A DNA stretch of 64,000 bases from Hyaloperonospora brassicae (lineage: Eukaryota; Oomycota; Peronosporomycetes; Peronosporales; Peronosporaceae). The stretch spans positions 310,001 to 374,000 of the forward strand of contig CANTFL010001180.1 of NCBI GenBank assembly GCA_947650285.1, read 5' to 3'. A program made the translations under genes and the position numbers. Below the pieces are notes generated by a model. It saw only the letters and a program-made list of their open reading frames with translations. It was not told where the DNA came from and did no database searches. This document shows positions 43,959 to 56,755 of the stretch, piece after piece (position 1 is the stretch's first letter; each line of letters opens with the position of its first letter).

Positions 43959-44294
43959 TGCGTGGCGACGGAGAAGACGACGGAGAAGAAGCAGACACAA
44001 AGGTCACTGACGGACAGTGTGGTGGATCGCTTGTCGGCGTCACGTGATCTGAAGCAGTCGAGCGCTCGCAAAGCAGCACGTGCTTCCAGCACAGATCGAC
44101 ACAATAAGCGCGAGGTGCAACCTGAACCTTCGCCGAGCAAATGCGTCGAGGAACGGGTCAGAGGCGTGTCAATGTCAAAGGCAGCAGCAGGTCTGATGGA
44201 CCGTGTGTTTGTTTGTTGTTTGTTTGTTGTTAGGTAAAGGAGAACGCAATGCGAGTGTCCTTGGTGTAGTCTTGCAAGTTAGTCGTGACTGCGT

Positions 44295-45470
44295 GTGGCT
44301 GAGGACACAGCGTGGGAGACGATCGAGTCGATAGGAAACGCCCCGACTGAGCGCTGGGGCCATACTGCTACCAAGATCTCGAACGACCGCGTGGTGGCCT
44401 ACGGTGGAATCGATGACGAGGAGCGAACACTAGGGGACTTGCACGTGTTTGACATGCAAACACACCGCTGGACGACTCCAATCAACTGCGAAACGATCCC
44501 GCGAACGTGGCACGACGCCGTGCACCTGCCTCTCAAGAATGTAGTGCTTGTGTTTGGGGGCGAGCGCACGGAAAGCGGTGATGGTGAGCTTGCCGTTCTT
44601 TCCGACGTTATGGTACTGGACACCGAGTGCTTCCTGTGGTTTCCACCGGCCGTTCGTGGGCCACCTCCGTCGGCAAGAAGCGGTTATACTTGCACTGCTA
44701 TTGGGAACGAGGCCGTGGTGTTTGGTGGTAGAACAGGACGGAATCGGCGGAGCACGGTACACATTCTGGACACTGGTGAGCAAGAAATGACGGCCAACGT
44801 GCGAAAAGCGACAAGTGTGCTGACGTTTCTGCTGCGATCGCTCTTGTTGCGGATGTTGTTGCGGTTGTTGTTGTTGTTGTTACTGGTGTAGACGACTGGA
44901 ACTGGAAGACGGCACAAGCTGAAGGAAAAGCTCCTAGCGCTTGCACATATCATAGTGCTATCGCTATCGCTGTCGGCGACAAGATCGTTTACTTTGGAGG
45001 CAATAGCTTTTCCAAAAGCTCTAATGAGGTGCACGTGTTGCAAAGAAAAGTAGAAGAGACGTCAAGTGATCCAGTGTGGACGTGGTTTCAATCCCTCTAT
45101 GGTTGGTACGCCTCCACAAGAGCGCACAGGTCACTCGACGACGCTTTTGGATGACGGCTGCATTTCATCTTTGGCGGTTGGGATCCACAGCGCAACGATG
45201 CAAGTGCATTAACAAGTGTGTTCAGCGATTCGTTCATCTGAGACACGAAGTCATGGAAGTGGCAGTCTGGTGCTATCTGCAACCCCGACGATGAGCATAC
45301 TGATGCATTGCCACGAGGACGTGTTGGACATGGCGCTACGATGCACACCGATGGACGTATATACTTTTTCGGTGGCCAGGATGGCGCCGAACGCCGGCTC
45401 AAGGATGTTTGCATGGTTACGATGTCGCAAAGAGCTGGAAGACCAGACAAGTGATGATGGAGATCGATTC
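44295..45470 (+). pseudogene. Kelch-repeat protein pseudogene
   Basis: Kelch blades are clear: PTERWGHTATKI with VVAYGGID and LGDLHVFDMQTHRW; TWHDAVHLPLKNVVLVFGGE; PSARSGYTCTAIGNEAVVFG; then after a likely intron (about 44777-44891, GTGAGC...GTGTAG, holding a TTG repeat) YHSAIAIAVGDKIVYFGGNS, RTGHSTTLLDDGC, IFGGWDPQRND and GRIYFFGGQDG. Kelch propellers bind proteins. At least two single-base frameshifts (near 45095 and 45160) and a TGA in SFI*DTKSW break the second half. It could be a recent pseudogene, or partly reflect assembly error, since substitutions look mild. Confidence 0.75.
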
Positions 45471-45704
45471 AGCTACGACTGAAAGCATTCTATGAGCCAG
45501 TGTTGTTATGCAGTACATGGTACTGACTGCTGGCATCGACGGAGGAGGAATGGGCGAGAATACACGTATGCAACGACAATTGTGGATATGCTTTTGTGTC
45601 TTTAGGTGGAGTTTTCCAGACGGACAAGAATGTGCATAGTAGAGGTGCAACATCGATCACGTGGACAGGAACAAGGGATATCAGTCGAATAGCACTAGAG
45701 CTCT

Positions 45705-46295
45705 TCACTCCATGATGTCGTCGAGTTCGAGTGCTACGCTGTCTAGAAAGCTGTTCATGTTTTCGTAGTCCATCGAGACGCTGGGATCAGTCACCGAAGT
45801 TGCTGCCGAGACATCAGATGTAGCTCGATCGAGAGCAAGACCGTCTCGCTTGGCCTGTCCTCCCTTCGGCTGAAGAAGCGGGAGGTCGTCACTGTTGATA
45901 GCACTCGAGTCTTTTGTCGTAGACTTCTCCCTCGCCGTGTCGTTCACGAAGGCGTCAGACTGCACTGGAGTTGTGAAGGTAGCAGTGACAGGAAACGGTG
46001 AAGTGGTAAGTGCTTCACCTCCTTCGTATCCGGGTGGTATGCGATGCAAACTAAGACGGCCGCCACTAATGCCAGTGCTGCCCGCCACAGGTGCCAACAG
46101 TGCGTTGAGAGGAGGCGGTAGGAACACCGATGCGGTTGCTGTCGAGTCTATTTCCGTCATTGGAACAGGTTTGTCGTGCTCTTGCTGTCGACACGATTGT
46201 TTACCGTCTACATCCAACGCTGCACTACACCCAGGACGCGTGTGTTTGAGATGATCCGGTAATGATGTGCCCGTGGTTGGAGCTCCTCGAGGCAA
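45705..46295 (-). CDS. Hypothetical protein, 196 residues
   Basis: Open frame with an ATG start and no recognised domain. It is Ser/Thr/Pro-rich and mostly disordered. It ends in an acidic amphipathic stretch (MNSFLDSVALELDDIME) that looks like a short interaction or activation motif. It lies tail-to-tail with the Kelch relic and could be the last exon of a longer gene or a relic. Coding status is uncertain. Confidence 0.4.
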   Translation of the reverse strand: MPRGAPTTGTSLPDHLKHTRPGCSAALDVDGKQSCRQQEHDKPVPMTEIDSTATASVFLPPPLNALLAPVAGSTGISGGRLSLHRIPPGYEGGEALTTSPFPVTATFTTPVQSDAFVNDTAREKSTTKDSSAINSDDLPLLQPKGGQAKRDGLALDRATSDVSAATSVTDPSVSMDYENMNSFLDSVALELDDIME

Positions 46296-46299
46296 AAGG

Positions 46300-47215
46300 T
46301 GCTGGATGAAATTCTGATGGTCTGGGGGCGAGATCGATTTGTGCGAGTGCTGGCTAATCCACCAATGCCTCGGTCAAAGGGAGCGGTGATACCTTCTCAC
46401 GTCCGATACGGTCAACGGTCCAGCAGAATTCTTCCACATCGTCCCCAAGGGAAAAGATATCATCGCGATGATCACGATCTCGGCCTGGTCATTCTGTAAC
46501 GGGGTTACACTTTGGGTGGTAACCGACAGTACAGGTGAAGTTCACACCAGGGATGAGATTTCATTATAAACGACGTTTGAACACCGTATCAGTTGTTGGG
46601 GGCTGACGTGTGTCAGGCACCAAATACAAAATCTTGTAAGAGGTATGAATCAGAGCATTTGGTCCAGATTAAGTACGTTTAGTCGGAGGTGTTCTTTTGG
46701 ATACAATAAATAAAGTTAAGCTCCCCTTTTTTTATCCTCGTAAGATCATCGCGCGCCAGCAACGGTTGACATCTGATGTGGTTCGAAACCTAAGCAACGA
46801 TAGACTGAGGGCAGGTGCAAAATCGATCAAGTGATTGCACGATTGTTCCAAAAAGTCCGAGATAATCCACGAGGTGAGTTGCCAACACATGTACCGTTCG
46901 TGGACTTGCTGTTTGCAAAGGCAGCGTTGAAGAGCTGATCACGCGTCAAACATCTATCGAATGAACATCGTGCAAGACGCAAAAGCACAGCACGATAGCA
47001 GTCTTGGTCCACAACGGATTGATCGATTGAAGAGAGATCGCAATAGCGAGTTTGCACTCAAAAGAGGTGTAGTAGAGCTCGAGCCGATGTACGACACAAA
47101 AGTTCGCCGCAACGACTTGACCCGTCGTCGTAACATGAGCAACAGAGTTACAGCTCTGCAACGGACATGACCAACAACATGTCAAACACTCCAACAGAGG
47201 TGTATGTTTTGTTGT
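46300..47215. other. Intergenic
   Basis: No gene recognised. TGTAACGGGGTTAC at 46495 resembles the first bases of the LTRs in this window, but no LTR body follows. Confidence 0.5.
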
Positions 47216-50194
47216 TTACAATTGACGACAAACGACTGCTTCGTAGCCTGCCAGCAAGATAGCATTCGACTCGTGCAGCAAGTCGTAAATCGGACTCAGT
47301 TCCGCAGTTGCTGATGCGCTCACTCGTTGGGAATACGCATCCAGACACTTGCTCACTTCTTTCCAGGCCTGCTTCTCCGCTTTCACGGCCAGGCGAAGGT
47401 CTTTCAAGTACGGGTAACCGAGCGGTAACTCGCTCTGCGGTATCACCATCGCCGATGAATTGCCAGTCGAAGACGGAGGGGTGGTGCAAGGGGTGGCCTG
47501 TTCTATGGCGGCGCGAGTATCCAGCCACTCAATGTACCTCGAAGCTGTCCAGCGTTTCATCTGATGCGGCAATTGTAGCTCAGGCGGAGCTCGAGACGTG
47601 AGGTGGTGCCACACGTTACTTGGTCGAAGTTTATCGATCGTCGTGTCTCGTAGAATGTCACTCGTTTCCAGGAAGATCATATGGCGAAACGCGCGAAGCT
47701 CTTCGTAAGAGACACCGAGGCTGCGCAATGGCACGACGTGCTCGAGATGGAGCTCCAGTTGTGCCACATCATTCGCCAAGCGCAATTTGCCGTTTTCGGT
47801 AAGAGGGCGCAGCAAAGATGCATGGCGGGTGAACACCGAGATGAGCCGCTCTACAAAGTCCGCCAGACACTTGGTGGTGAACGTGGCAACGGGGAGGCGG
47901 CGCAGATGCTCTTCCAGAATCACGGTGAATGCATCACTAAATTCTTGCATGTACTTTGAGCCGCCTGTACCTTGCAACGAGGGAAATCCACTCTTGCTTT
48001 GCAGTGTATCCCTGGAAACTGCTGCTTCCAGTGCTGCACTTTGGTCACCGAACGACTCGTCGTGCATTTTTGCAAATATGGTCTCCACCGGTACTGCGAT
48101 TGTCTGCAGATAGTGTCCCAACGTGGCGTACTCCAGATCACGAACCATCTTCCGACAGGGCACTACTCTTTCAGCGCACAGCGACTCAGCTTCTTTTGGC
48201 GTGATTTTGCCAGTACCAACGGCCTCAGCGCTGGAAGACACGTGAGTGATTGCTCCTGCTTGAGAGCCGTTGGGAACTGCTGCAGCTGCCACGCGCTTTC
48301 CTACTTCCTCCACCGTGCCATCCAGTATGCTTAGGACATTCATGAGACCAACATTGTGAGCCTGAGCAGGTGTCCGTCTAAATGACGACATCGTTGCTGT
48401 AGCCGCCGTCCCCTTATGCATGATCCGCTTGACGTTGGAGCAAAACAAATCAACAACTTTCTGCACCTGCTGGAGGACACCTGCCAGCAGCTCGGGGTCT
48501 TGACCAGCTTTCTCCAGCTCCGAGAAAATCGCACGTGACAAAGTCTGCATGTCGCTCCGACCCGGCGGTGACGTGTGAAACTTGGAGCTTTGAGGAAACA
48601 TGAGCTGGACGAGGTTCGCCATCGTGCGGTAGACGCGGTCGACAAATGCATCGTGCAATGGTCCCATGGTGTCCAGTAGCTGCATGCGCTCGGCCACACC
48701 GCCGGCAATAGGCAATAACTCTCTCTCAACTGCTCCACTTTCCGTGCCAATTGCGTCAGCTGCTACATCTGGAGAATACGCCGAAAATTCTACATCTGCA
48801 CTGTGCTTTGTAGCGGCATACAACTCGTTTAGAACTCGTGTAGCTTGCACTCGCATTCGGGGATACTCGGCAATCAGCAGAGATTTCACCACCGCGGTAT
48901 AGTTGCGTGTGTGCGCGAATAGCTCGCGTACAATCGCACATGTCACCTCCCAGAACGTCGCGAAGAGGGACGGCTCGTCTGGCTCGAGCACCAAATCGGC
49001 ATACCTTTTGCCTGATGCACCGTCCACCATTTTTTGTAGCACGCGCTGCAGATTCCATACTTGGAATGCATGTACGCGGATAGCGTCAAAAACGTCCTCA
49101 AGCGCCTTCCACAAGTCAGACTTTTGCACGATGCTACCTGGAGATGATCCGTTGCTCAAGTCCAGCCCTTTGGCGTCGGTCCCACTCGAGTGCATCAACT
49201 TGTCTTCTGAAATCGCGGCAGTACACTTGCGCTCCACTTCCTGAATCACATCGTTCACGGAGGCTTGGGCTGCTGCATTCAGATCGCCCAAGTAGAAAAG
49301 GATTTGTAGCGCGTCGCCGACATCTGCCTGGCTCAGACACTGGATACCTGCACGCAGCGAAGCGCGCACCTCGCGCTTCAAATCAGCACCGAGATTTCGT
49401 ATTGCTGATAGCTTAGCACGCACAACGCTGATCTCCCTAAATCGCTTGTCTTGCACCATCGTCTCCACTTCCCTGATTGCAAGTGCCACAGCGACCATCT
49501 CGTGCTGCGTTGCATCTCGTGTCGGGCTACTTCGACTGTCCACTGCCTCTTTTGTCAACGCAGCATCGACATTTTCCTGATAAAGCTCCGATCCTAACGC
49601 GCGATCAGACAGCTGCTGGAAGCGCAGCACTCTCCGTACGATATCTCCGCACTGCTCGACGTTGCGATAGCTCTGTATCGTGTCGCGCAAATGTGCGTGC
49701 TGCTCGCGCATCAACGTCTCCAGCGAGTGCACCGACTGCTTCAAATCTCCCACGGAGCTCTGTACCAACGTCACGTGGCTCAGCAGCTCGTCCACTGATC
49801 CCACTTGGCCCAGCAGCGTTGCGTGATGTTCGCCAATGTGCTCCGAGATGACGCGATCGATGCGCTCCACGGCGCTGTCCAGGCGCTTGACAAAATGCTC
49901 CGATTTGCTGAGATCGTCTTCTTTGTCGTACGTAGCGCTGGACGCACTCGTGTGACGTGAAGAGGCCCCAATAGCGTCCCTTGAGGCCGAGTCTTGGGCT
50001 ACGACGGCGCTGGCGATGGCACTCACGTCGCACTCTGGGCTCAGGAACACGCTCAGCTGCGCTGCAGTATCAGCAGCCAACAAGCACACAGTCACACACA
50101 GCCATCAGTACCCTCTGACGAGCGTATACAGCTGCAGTAGCGTCGTAAACGGTCACGTACCATCGCTCTGGAGCTCTCGTACGACCGCTTCCAT
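47216..50194 (-). CDS. COG5: Conserved oligomeric Golgi complex subunit 5 (COG5)
   Basis: Two-exon model: exon 1 at 50161-50194 (MEAVVRELQSD), a 99-nt intron at 50062-50160 (GTACGT...TGCAG) and exon 2 at 47216-50061, giving 959 residues. The N-terminal coiled coil (EHFVKRLDSAVERIDRVI, LETLMREQHAHLRDTI) and the helical region AIREVETMVQDKRFREIS, RAGIQCLSQADVGDALQIL and YLGDLNAAAQASVNDVI match COG5. COG is a tethering complex for retrograde vesicles at the Golgi. The ATG at 50194 was chosen because the long ORF alone starts at a GTG inside what reads as an intron. The gene is divergent from myosin with 119 bp between start codons. No damage is seen. Confidence 0.85.
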
Positions 50195-50313
50195 TTTAGC
50201 GAGCGAGCGAGCTGCGTATGCCCGATGGCAGGTTTGCGCGGCCGGCTGACATGACAGAGGAGAGGTAGTCGATGTGGCAGACACACGCGACCCCACCAGC
50301 CCGCAGTCGCGTC
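50195..50313. promoter_or_regulatory. Short shared upstream region of COG5 and myosin
   Basis: Only 119 bp separate the two start codons, so both promoters must lie here or in the first exons. A purine-rich tract GACAGAGGAGAGGTAG occurs at 50252-50267. No TATA box was noticed. Confidence 0.5.
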
Positions 50314-53300
50314 ATGATAGCAACCCACAGCTCCAAGTGCTACGTGCCCGACGAGACGTACGTGTGGCTGCCCGCGCAGATCCTGCGCGAGATCCCGAGC
50401 CAGGACCCGAAGAAGCCGGAGAAGACGCTCGTTCTGCGTGTGTACCCGCCTTCAGGTGATTGTGATGCAGCTGGAGCGCCGGAAGAGCGGGTGCTGGACT
50501 TCAACGACCGCAAAGTCCAGGCCCTGCTCAAGACCATGCAGCTCGAGTCGCTGCTGCCGTACCAGAACGAGCACTTGGGTCCTCAGGGCATTGAAGACAT
50601 GACGGCGCTCAATTACCTCCACGAAGCTGCGATTTTGTACAACGTCAAGACGCGGTTTTTGCAACAGTTGCCCTATACGTACACGGGGGACATTTGTATT
50701 GCCGTGAACCCGTATCAGTGGCTGCCCGAGCTCTACTCGGAAGCGACGCAGCTGCAGTACTTGATGAAACCACGCGAGGAACTGCCCCCTCATGTGTACG
50801 CGACGTCGATGGCGTCGTACAAGGACATGAAAGTCCATGCCGTGAACCAGAGCATTTTAGTCAGTGGGGAGTCCGGTGCAGGCAAGACCGAGACGACAAA
50901 AGTGCTCATGAACCATTTAGCGTCGATCGCAGGAGGCCTTAACGACTACACGATCAAGAAAATCATTGAAGTCAACCCACTGCTCGAGTCGTTTGGTAAC
51001 GCCAAGACCGTGCGGAACGACAACAGTAGTCGATTTGGCAAGTTTACGCAGCTTCAATTTGACAATGACGGCACTCTGGTTGGAGCACGATGCAGAACGT
51101 ACTTGCTGGAAAAGACCCGCGTGATTTCTCACGAAAAGGCCGAGCGAAACTACCATATTTTTTACCAGCTCTTGTCCGCAAGTGACAGTAAAGCGCGGTG
51201 GTGTCTGGATGACGCAAATGAGTGCTATGCGTACACAGGGGCACACGAGACCAGCACGACTGAGGGTATGTCGGATGCCAGACACTTTGAACGCACGAAA
51301 ACGGCACTTGGACTGATTGGTGTCTCGGAGACGCAGCAAGAGTGTCTTTTCGAGGTGCTTGCCGGCATAGTGCATCTTGGACAACTGAAAATTCGATCAA
51401 AGAATGGCAACGAAGAGTCAGAGATCGTACCAAACGACTCAGGTGCAAAGAATGCGACCCAACTTTTGGGCATATCGACAACAGATCTGGAAAAAGCCTT
51501 GTGCTCTCGGCAGATTGCAGTTGCTGGAGATACGGTAACTGCGTTTCTGAAAAAAGATCAAGCAGAAGAGTGTGCTGGCGCGCTATCGAAGGCAATTTAT
51601 TCCAACGTGTTCGATTGGCTGGTGGAGACGATCAATACGTCGTTGGAGAATGATACAAAGATGCGCTATCACGTGGGCATCCTCGACATCTTTGGGTTTG
51701 AGCACTTCAAGCATAACTCGTTTGAGCAGTTCTGCATCAACTACGCAAATGAGAAACTTCAGCAGAAGTTTACACAAGACGTGTTCAAAACTGTGCAACT
51801 TGAGTACGAAGCCGAAGGTATCGTATGGAGTCATATTGACTTTGCAGATAATCAAGACGTCATTTCGGTGATCGAAGACCGTCTTGGTATCATCTCACTG
51901 CTCAACGACGAAGTGATGCGACCCAAGGGCAATGACGAGTCGCTCGTGTCGAAGCTGTCTACGATCCACAAAGACGAACAGGATGTTATTGAGTTTCCTC
52001 GTACCTCTCGCACACAGTTTACGATTAATCACTACGCTGGAGCAGTGACGTACGAGTCGCTGGGTTTTCTCGAAAAGCACAAAGACGCTCTTCTCCCTGA
52101 TTTGTCCGACTTGATTAGGGGATCCTCAAAGCAGTTCCTACGGACGATGTTTGCTGAAAAGAATGACAGTCCGGTCGCTTTACGGAAAAAAGTAATTGCA
52201 GTGCTCGAAACGGCCGGACTGCGAGAGGTGCTTTGGCGGTGGCGAATGTCGGCACCCAATTCAAGGACAACCTAAACGAGCTCATGTCTAGCATTCGGCA
52301 AACAAAGGTGCACTACGTGCGTTGTGTGAAGCCAAATCATAACAAAAGCCCGAACGAAATGGACCAGCGAATGGTAGTATCGCAACTACGCTGCGCTGGT
52401 GTGATCGAGGCAATCCGCATTTCACGTGTTGCATACCCAAACCGATTGCTGTTGGAAAAGTTGATGGACAGGTTTTGGGTGTTCGACGTAGAGCATCGCA
52501 ATACCGCCACACCTCTCAAACAACGCTGCGAGGCTCTGATGAGAAAAATGGAATTCTCGTCGCCTGAGCAGTACCAAATAGGGTCTACGTGTATATATTT
52601 TCGGTATGGCATTTTGGAACAAATGGAAGACAAAAAGTCGGCACGGTTGGAACTTCAAGCTCGGCACTTGCAGCACTTTATGCGTGGATTTTGTTGCAGG
52701 CTTCGTTTTCTCCGCAAGCTGCGAGCGATTGTCAAACTGCAGGTCGTCATTCTTTGCTTTCGCTGGTTTGGTGACACGCTTTGGTTGATTTGAATAATTG
52801 TTTGTGTTTGTGCTCGCGAGGTGTAGTCTGTTGCTCGCTGCGTGATCATGATGAATCGGTACCAGTCATTCAAGGCTGCTGTGATCACTCTCCAAGCGCA
52901 GTGGCGTGGGTACAAAGGGCGTCACATTGCGCTAAAGGCCAAGAAGAATAGGAGTGCAATTACCATTCAGAAATATGCTCGCCGTTTTGTGAAACGGTAA
53001 GTACCAGTAGGCTTCAGGTTGTTTGCTTCCGCGAGAGGGTCTGTCTGATTTGTGCCGCCATTCTTTTGATGTCCAGCGAACAATTCAAGGGTGAAAGGAA
53101 GGGTGCTGTGAAGATTCAGGCGTTCTTGCGCATGAAGTACGAGCGGCCAAAGTATCTGAAGGCACTTCAGGAGAAGAAGCAGCAAGACGATATGGAGCAC
53201 CAGTTGAACAAGCTGCAGGAGCGTCTCCACGACGAACAGCGACGAAATGCTGACCTGAAGAAGGATGGTATGTCTTTGTCGTCCAGCGAGAGCCCGCTGT

Positions 53301-54405
53301 ATGCAAACACAAATGATGCGCGTTCTCGCGGGCAGTCGACTGCCCACATGTGGATGGCTGATGCCGACGGTATCATTAGCCAGCTCAACGAAAAGGCCGG
53401 GCGTTTGCGCAAAGAGAACGAAGAACAACGTGCGTCAAATGTGCAGCTGAAAAGAGAGATCGAGAAGCTGAAGTTTGATCAAACGGTGCTAACGGCAAAC
53501 TTCCAGGTCAAAATGCGAGGTTTTCGAGACACGGTAAGATTGCGAAAAGAAACGCACATTGTGCGATATCCCATTGCTGATCATTGTCATTGGACGTGAT
53601 GTAGATTCGAGAAAAGGACAAGAAACTAGAAGCTGTGGAACGCGAGTGCGTAAAATTCCGGGAGATGATTGGCTCCGATCCTGCTCTCTCCAGTCGTAAA
53701 TCGATACAGAAGGACCGTCGCTCTGTATTCCGGAAACTGGGATCGAAGAAAGAGAGTGATGACATTGGCGACGAGAACAGCGACACGAATCGACCCTCGA
53801 CGGTCATGCAAGCAACACTGACCCAAAAGTCGGCTGAAACCGCGCAGTTCCTCCGTCAATCTGCGCGTCGAATCACCTCGTGGCGTAAGAACAGTGGTGA
53901 CGACAGTGATGGTGAGAATCGCCATTCTGGCAGTGACATGACAGACATGGGTGGTCGTGCATCACTCCTGCAAGAGGTCGGCGCAGCTGGTGCTGGTGCA
54001 ATGGAGTCCCTGAAGAGCAGACTCACCGCTGTAAAAGACAAATACTACGGAGAGGAAGAACTGTCTGCAAGATCGCGCGCGAGTGATCGTCTTTCTTCAG
54101 CTAGTGAGTCGTGTAACCTGGACGCGTTGCCACTTCCTCCTGGTTGGAAAGCGCGTTTGTCTCGCTCGAAGGGAAATGTGTACTACTGCAATCCGACCCT
54201 CTCCATCACACAATGGGACCATCCATCGATCGACGCAAGCAGAGCGAAGAAGCAGGGGGCTGCTGCTGCGCAACGTGCGAAACGGTGAGTGGCGTATGCT
54301 GAGTTGCGTGCTATAACCGAACTGCGGCACTCTTGACTAACAACACGCTCATCGAATGGCCTTAGAGGATCGACGCTACTTCGTGGCTCAGCAGGTGCGC
54401 TGTGA
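50314..54405 (+). CDS. Oomycete myosin with IQ motifs, coiled coil and WW domain
   Basis: Start chosen at the ATG at 50314 (MIATHSSKCYVPDETYVW); an upstream in-frame ATG at 50272 is possible. The motor holds a P-loop GESGAGKTETTK (~residue 185), switch I NDNSSRFGKF (~235), switch II DIFGFEHF (~457) and VRCVKPN (~669). IQ-like helices follow (LQARHLQHFMRGFCCRLRF, LQAQWRGYKGRHI), then a coiled coil and, near the end, a WW domain (LPPGWKARLSRSKGNVYYC ... ITQWDHPS). Introns by GT-AG and phase are 52743-52874, 52997-53076, 53534-53604 and possibly 54285-54365; without the last one the stop is at 54288. Near 52230 the motor frame shifts by one base (LETAGLRE in one frame, LAVANVGTQFKDNL in the next). 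The rest is intact, so this is a recent mutation or a sequence error. Myosins with WW domains are known from oomycetes. Role: actin-based transport. Confidence 0.88.
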
Positions 54406-56589
54406 TGCTATCCCTGAACATGCTGCCCATGCTAAGATGCACCGCTTGTCAATCTTTCATCCACTGCAGGTGGCTTGCCGACAATGGAGGGCCACATCTA
54501 GACCGCGCCAGCTAGGGAGAGATTTGAGAGTTGACGCTCGGTTTGAGTCAGGATTGTCCATTCGGGCGGACACATCCGATGCTACATACGTGTCGCCCTG
54601 CAGATCGTCTTGCCGACAATGTAGTAGGCACTCCCTGTCGTAGCACGCCGTGTAGGCAACGTATCAACATGAGATGTACTGTTGGAATTCAGACCACAAC
54701 AAATACCCGTCTGCTAAATAATGGGCACTTGCTGAACGTCTCGTAAGCCAAGTTCTTCATTAACAGTCGCAACCTCGAAACACAACAAGTGCAGGGGTTC
54801 ACGCGGCCATCGGGCTTGGTTCAGCTTTGCTTTCTTCGACAAAGGCCACTCACTTGTCCATCTTCCAGATTTAACATCTGCGACGGTAAGACCACATCGG
54901 ACGAGCACGTAAGCTTTGCACCAACTCGCTGGTCTCTTCGCCCACCATCACCGCTCACCCACCACCGCTTGAATCCGCGTTTCCCCAAAACCTTGACTAG
55001 TCTGCTCACGATGCTCTTTTCCAGCAAGCGCATTGCATACTTCTCCGCCTGGATCTCAATGCGTGTCGAGCTGCAGTTCCTCTGGCTCTGACAGCAAACG
55101 GCGCGGCAGCTTGTGGCACGAAACATTCAGGACGCACATCGAGTAGCTGCTGTCCATACGTTAATCGTCGCGACCAATCTGCTTCCCCCTCCCCGGTGCA
55201 CGTGCTTAAGAAGGGTGCTTCGTTGGTCAATGCGCTCTATCGTCAGACCTGCAACTTACACGTGTTCGTCTAGAATCACACAGCCATCGTGGCCATGAAC
55301 GAGTGTTCCCTTGCTCCTTTGTGTCAACCTGCCTCCGCTCCAATTTTGCCGGAACAAGCACGTTTCACGCAATTCCGGCGGCCTCAGCTTTTGTCTTGCT
55401 TGTGAAAGCTGCGGGGCATGCAAAACTTCATTTGTCATGGCTGGTTACGACTTCCAAAGATACTCCACAATTCACCAGGTCACTCCGCTTCCTTCAAGGC
55501 CTGACGTGACGGCATTGAATGGTCGGTAAAATACGCGGTGGCGCTGCGATCGACCCTGATCATTGACACTGCTGTTCTACCCGACGCTCTAGTCGTTTTT
55601 CTCCGAGTGTCAGATCGGACGGATCTAGAACAGGCACCCGGTCTTTGCAAAATCCTTCTGTCCCGATTGCCGATTCATCTACTATGCGTCGTGCCCTTCG
55701 GTCCTTCTCGATCTTCAGATGGGGTATGGCAGCACTTTGGGTTGCCGATCTAACGCGCACTGCCTGCAAAGTGTATTTCCATTGTCATCGAATGCAAGGC
55801 CGTCGGTGCACGGCTATTCCTCGCTCTCTTTACCTCGGAAAAGCTTCGTCTGCTTGGTGCGTAAGATACACGTACTCGGCGATCCCCGTTTTATAGCAGT
55901 GTACGACGACCAGTCGGATGACACAATCTGTCTTGCATCTGTGTCTTGTTCGCTCGTCCAGCTACAGTCTCTTTCGCGATCAGCTCGTCGTGCACGTGTA
56001 CCCCTCGCTTTCACTAGTCTACATTGACGCTGGCGTAAGTCGTGTTCGCCGCTAGCCATCCCCATCTGTACTTGTTCCTCGATACGCTTATACGTGGCCA
56101 CCTAGGTCACCTGCATTTCAAGTCGCACTGATTTCGATAGTCAAGTCTGCGTGTCAGCCATACACACTGCATCATGACTTTCAGACCGAACTGGTCTTTC
56201 TACACTGAGGTTGGAAAGCAATATAAGCTGAGACTATACCCGTGTGTCGAAACAAGTGGCAGTCTCTTCCGATGTCAACTTACTTTTGTTGCCATCAACT
56301 GCTGCGACATAGCTTCACGTCCAAAAGCTACTATTGAGATGTAAAGCTTCACATCCAGATCGACAGCAAATGGCGTTCCATTCCAAGCGCAGCATTTCGA
56401 TTCTTGTGCACAGTTTCTTGCGCTTTTGGATAATAGACTGCTTTAGACAGCAGCATATCACTCACTCGACAACGCCAGGTCAATCAAACTTTTCGTAGCC
56501 AGTCTACCGAGTACTCAGACGTGCAGTGTTCCACCACACGACACTCGAAACATGCGTGCCCTGGCCATCAAAGCGATCGCTAGCCACGG
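54406..56589 (+). other. Possible decayed coding sequence, unidentified
   Basis: Plus-strand fragments appear protein-like in shifting frames: FCRNKHVSRNSGGLSF with CLACESCGACKTSF (about 55360-55430), VVFLRVSDRTDLEQAPGL with CKILLSRLPIHLLCVV (about 55590-55700) and VRKIHVLGDPRFIAVYDD (about 55860-55913). The cysteine-rich start and beta-rich middle suggest a membrane or extracellular protein relic. No family could be assigned. Confidence 0.3.
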
Positions 56590-56621
56590 AATACCAGGTG
56601 CAGCTTACCGCACCTGGTATT
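56590..56621. repeat. Hairpin, 12-bp perfect arms
   Basis: AATACCAGGTGC (56590-56601), an 8-nt loop, and GCACCTGGTATT (56610-56621). Confidence 0.9.
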
Positions 56622-56755
56622 GCCGCTGCGTTTGCTAGCCTCACCAAACGCTAGCTCAACTGAGCAGTCTTCTTCATGCGAAAGTCACTCGAGTCATCAA
56701 AATGGTCATGCTTTGTGCGTACGAACCACGCTCAAAACTCGACCCGTGACTTCTT

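Noticed and set aside
46495..46760. Possible LTR starting TGTAACGGGG
   Set aside because: Only the first ~14 bases match; no second end, hairpins or internal region.
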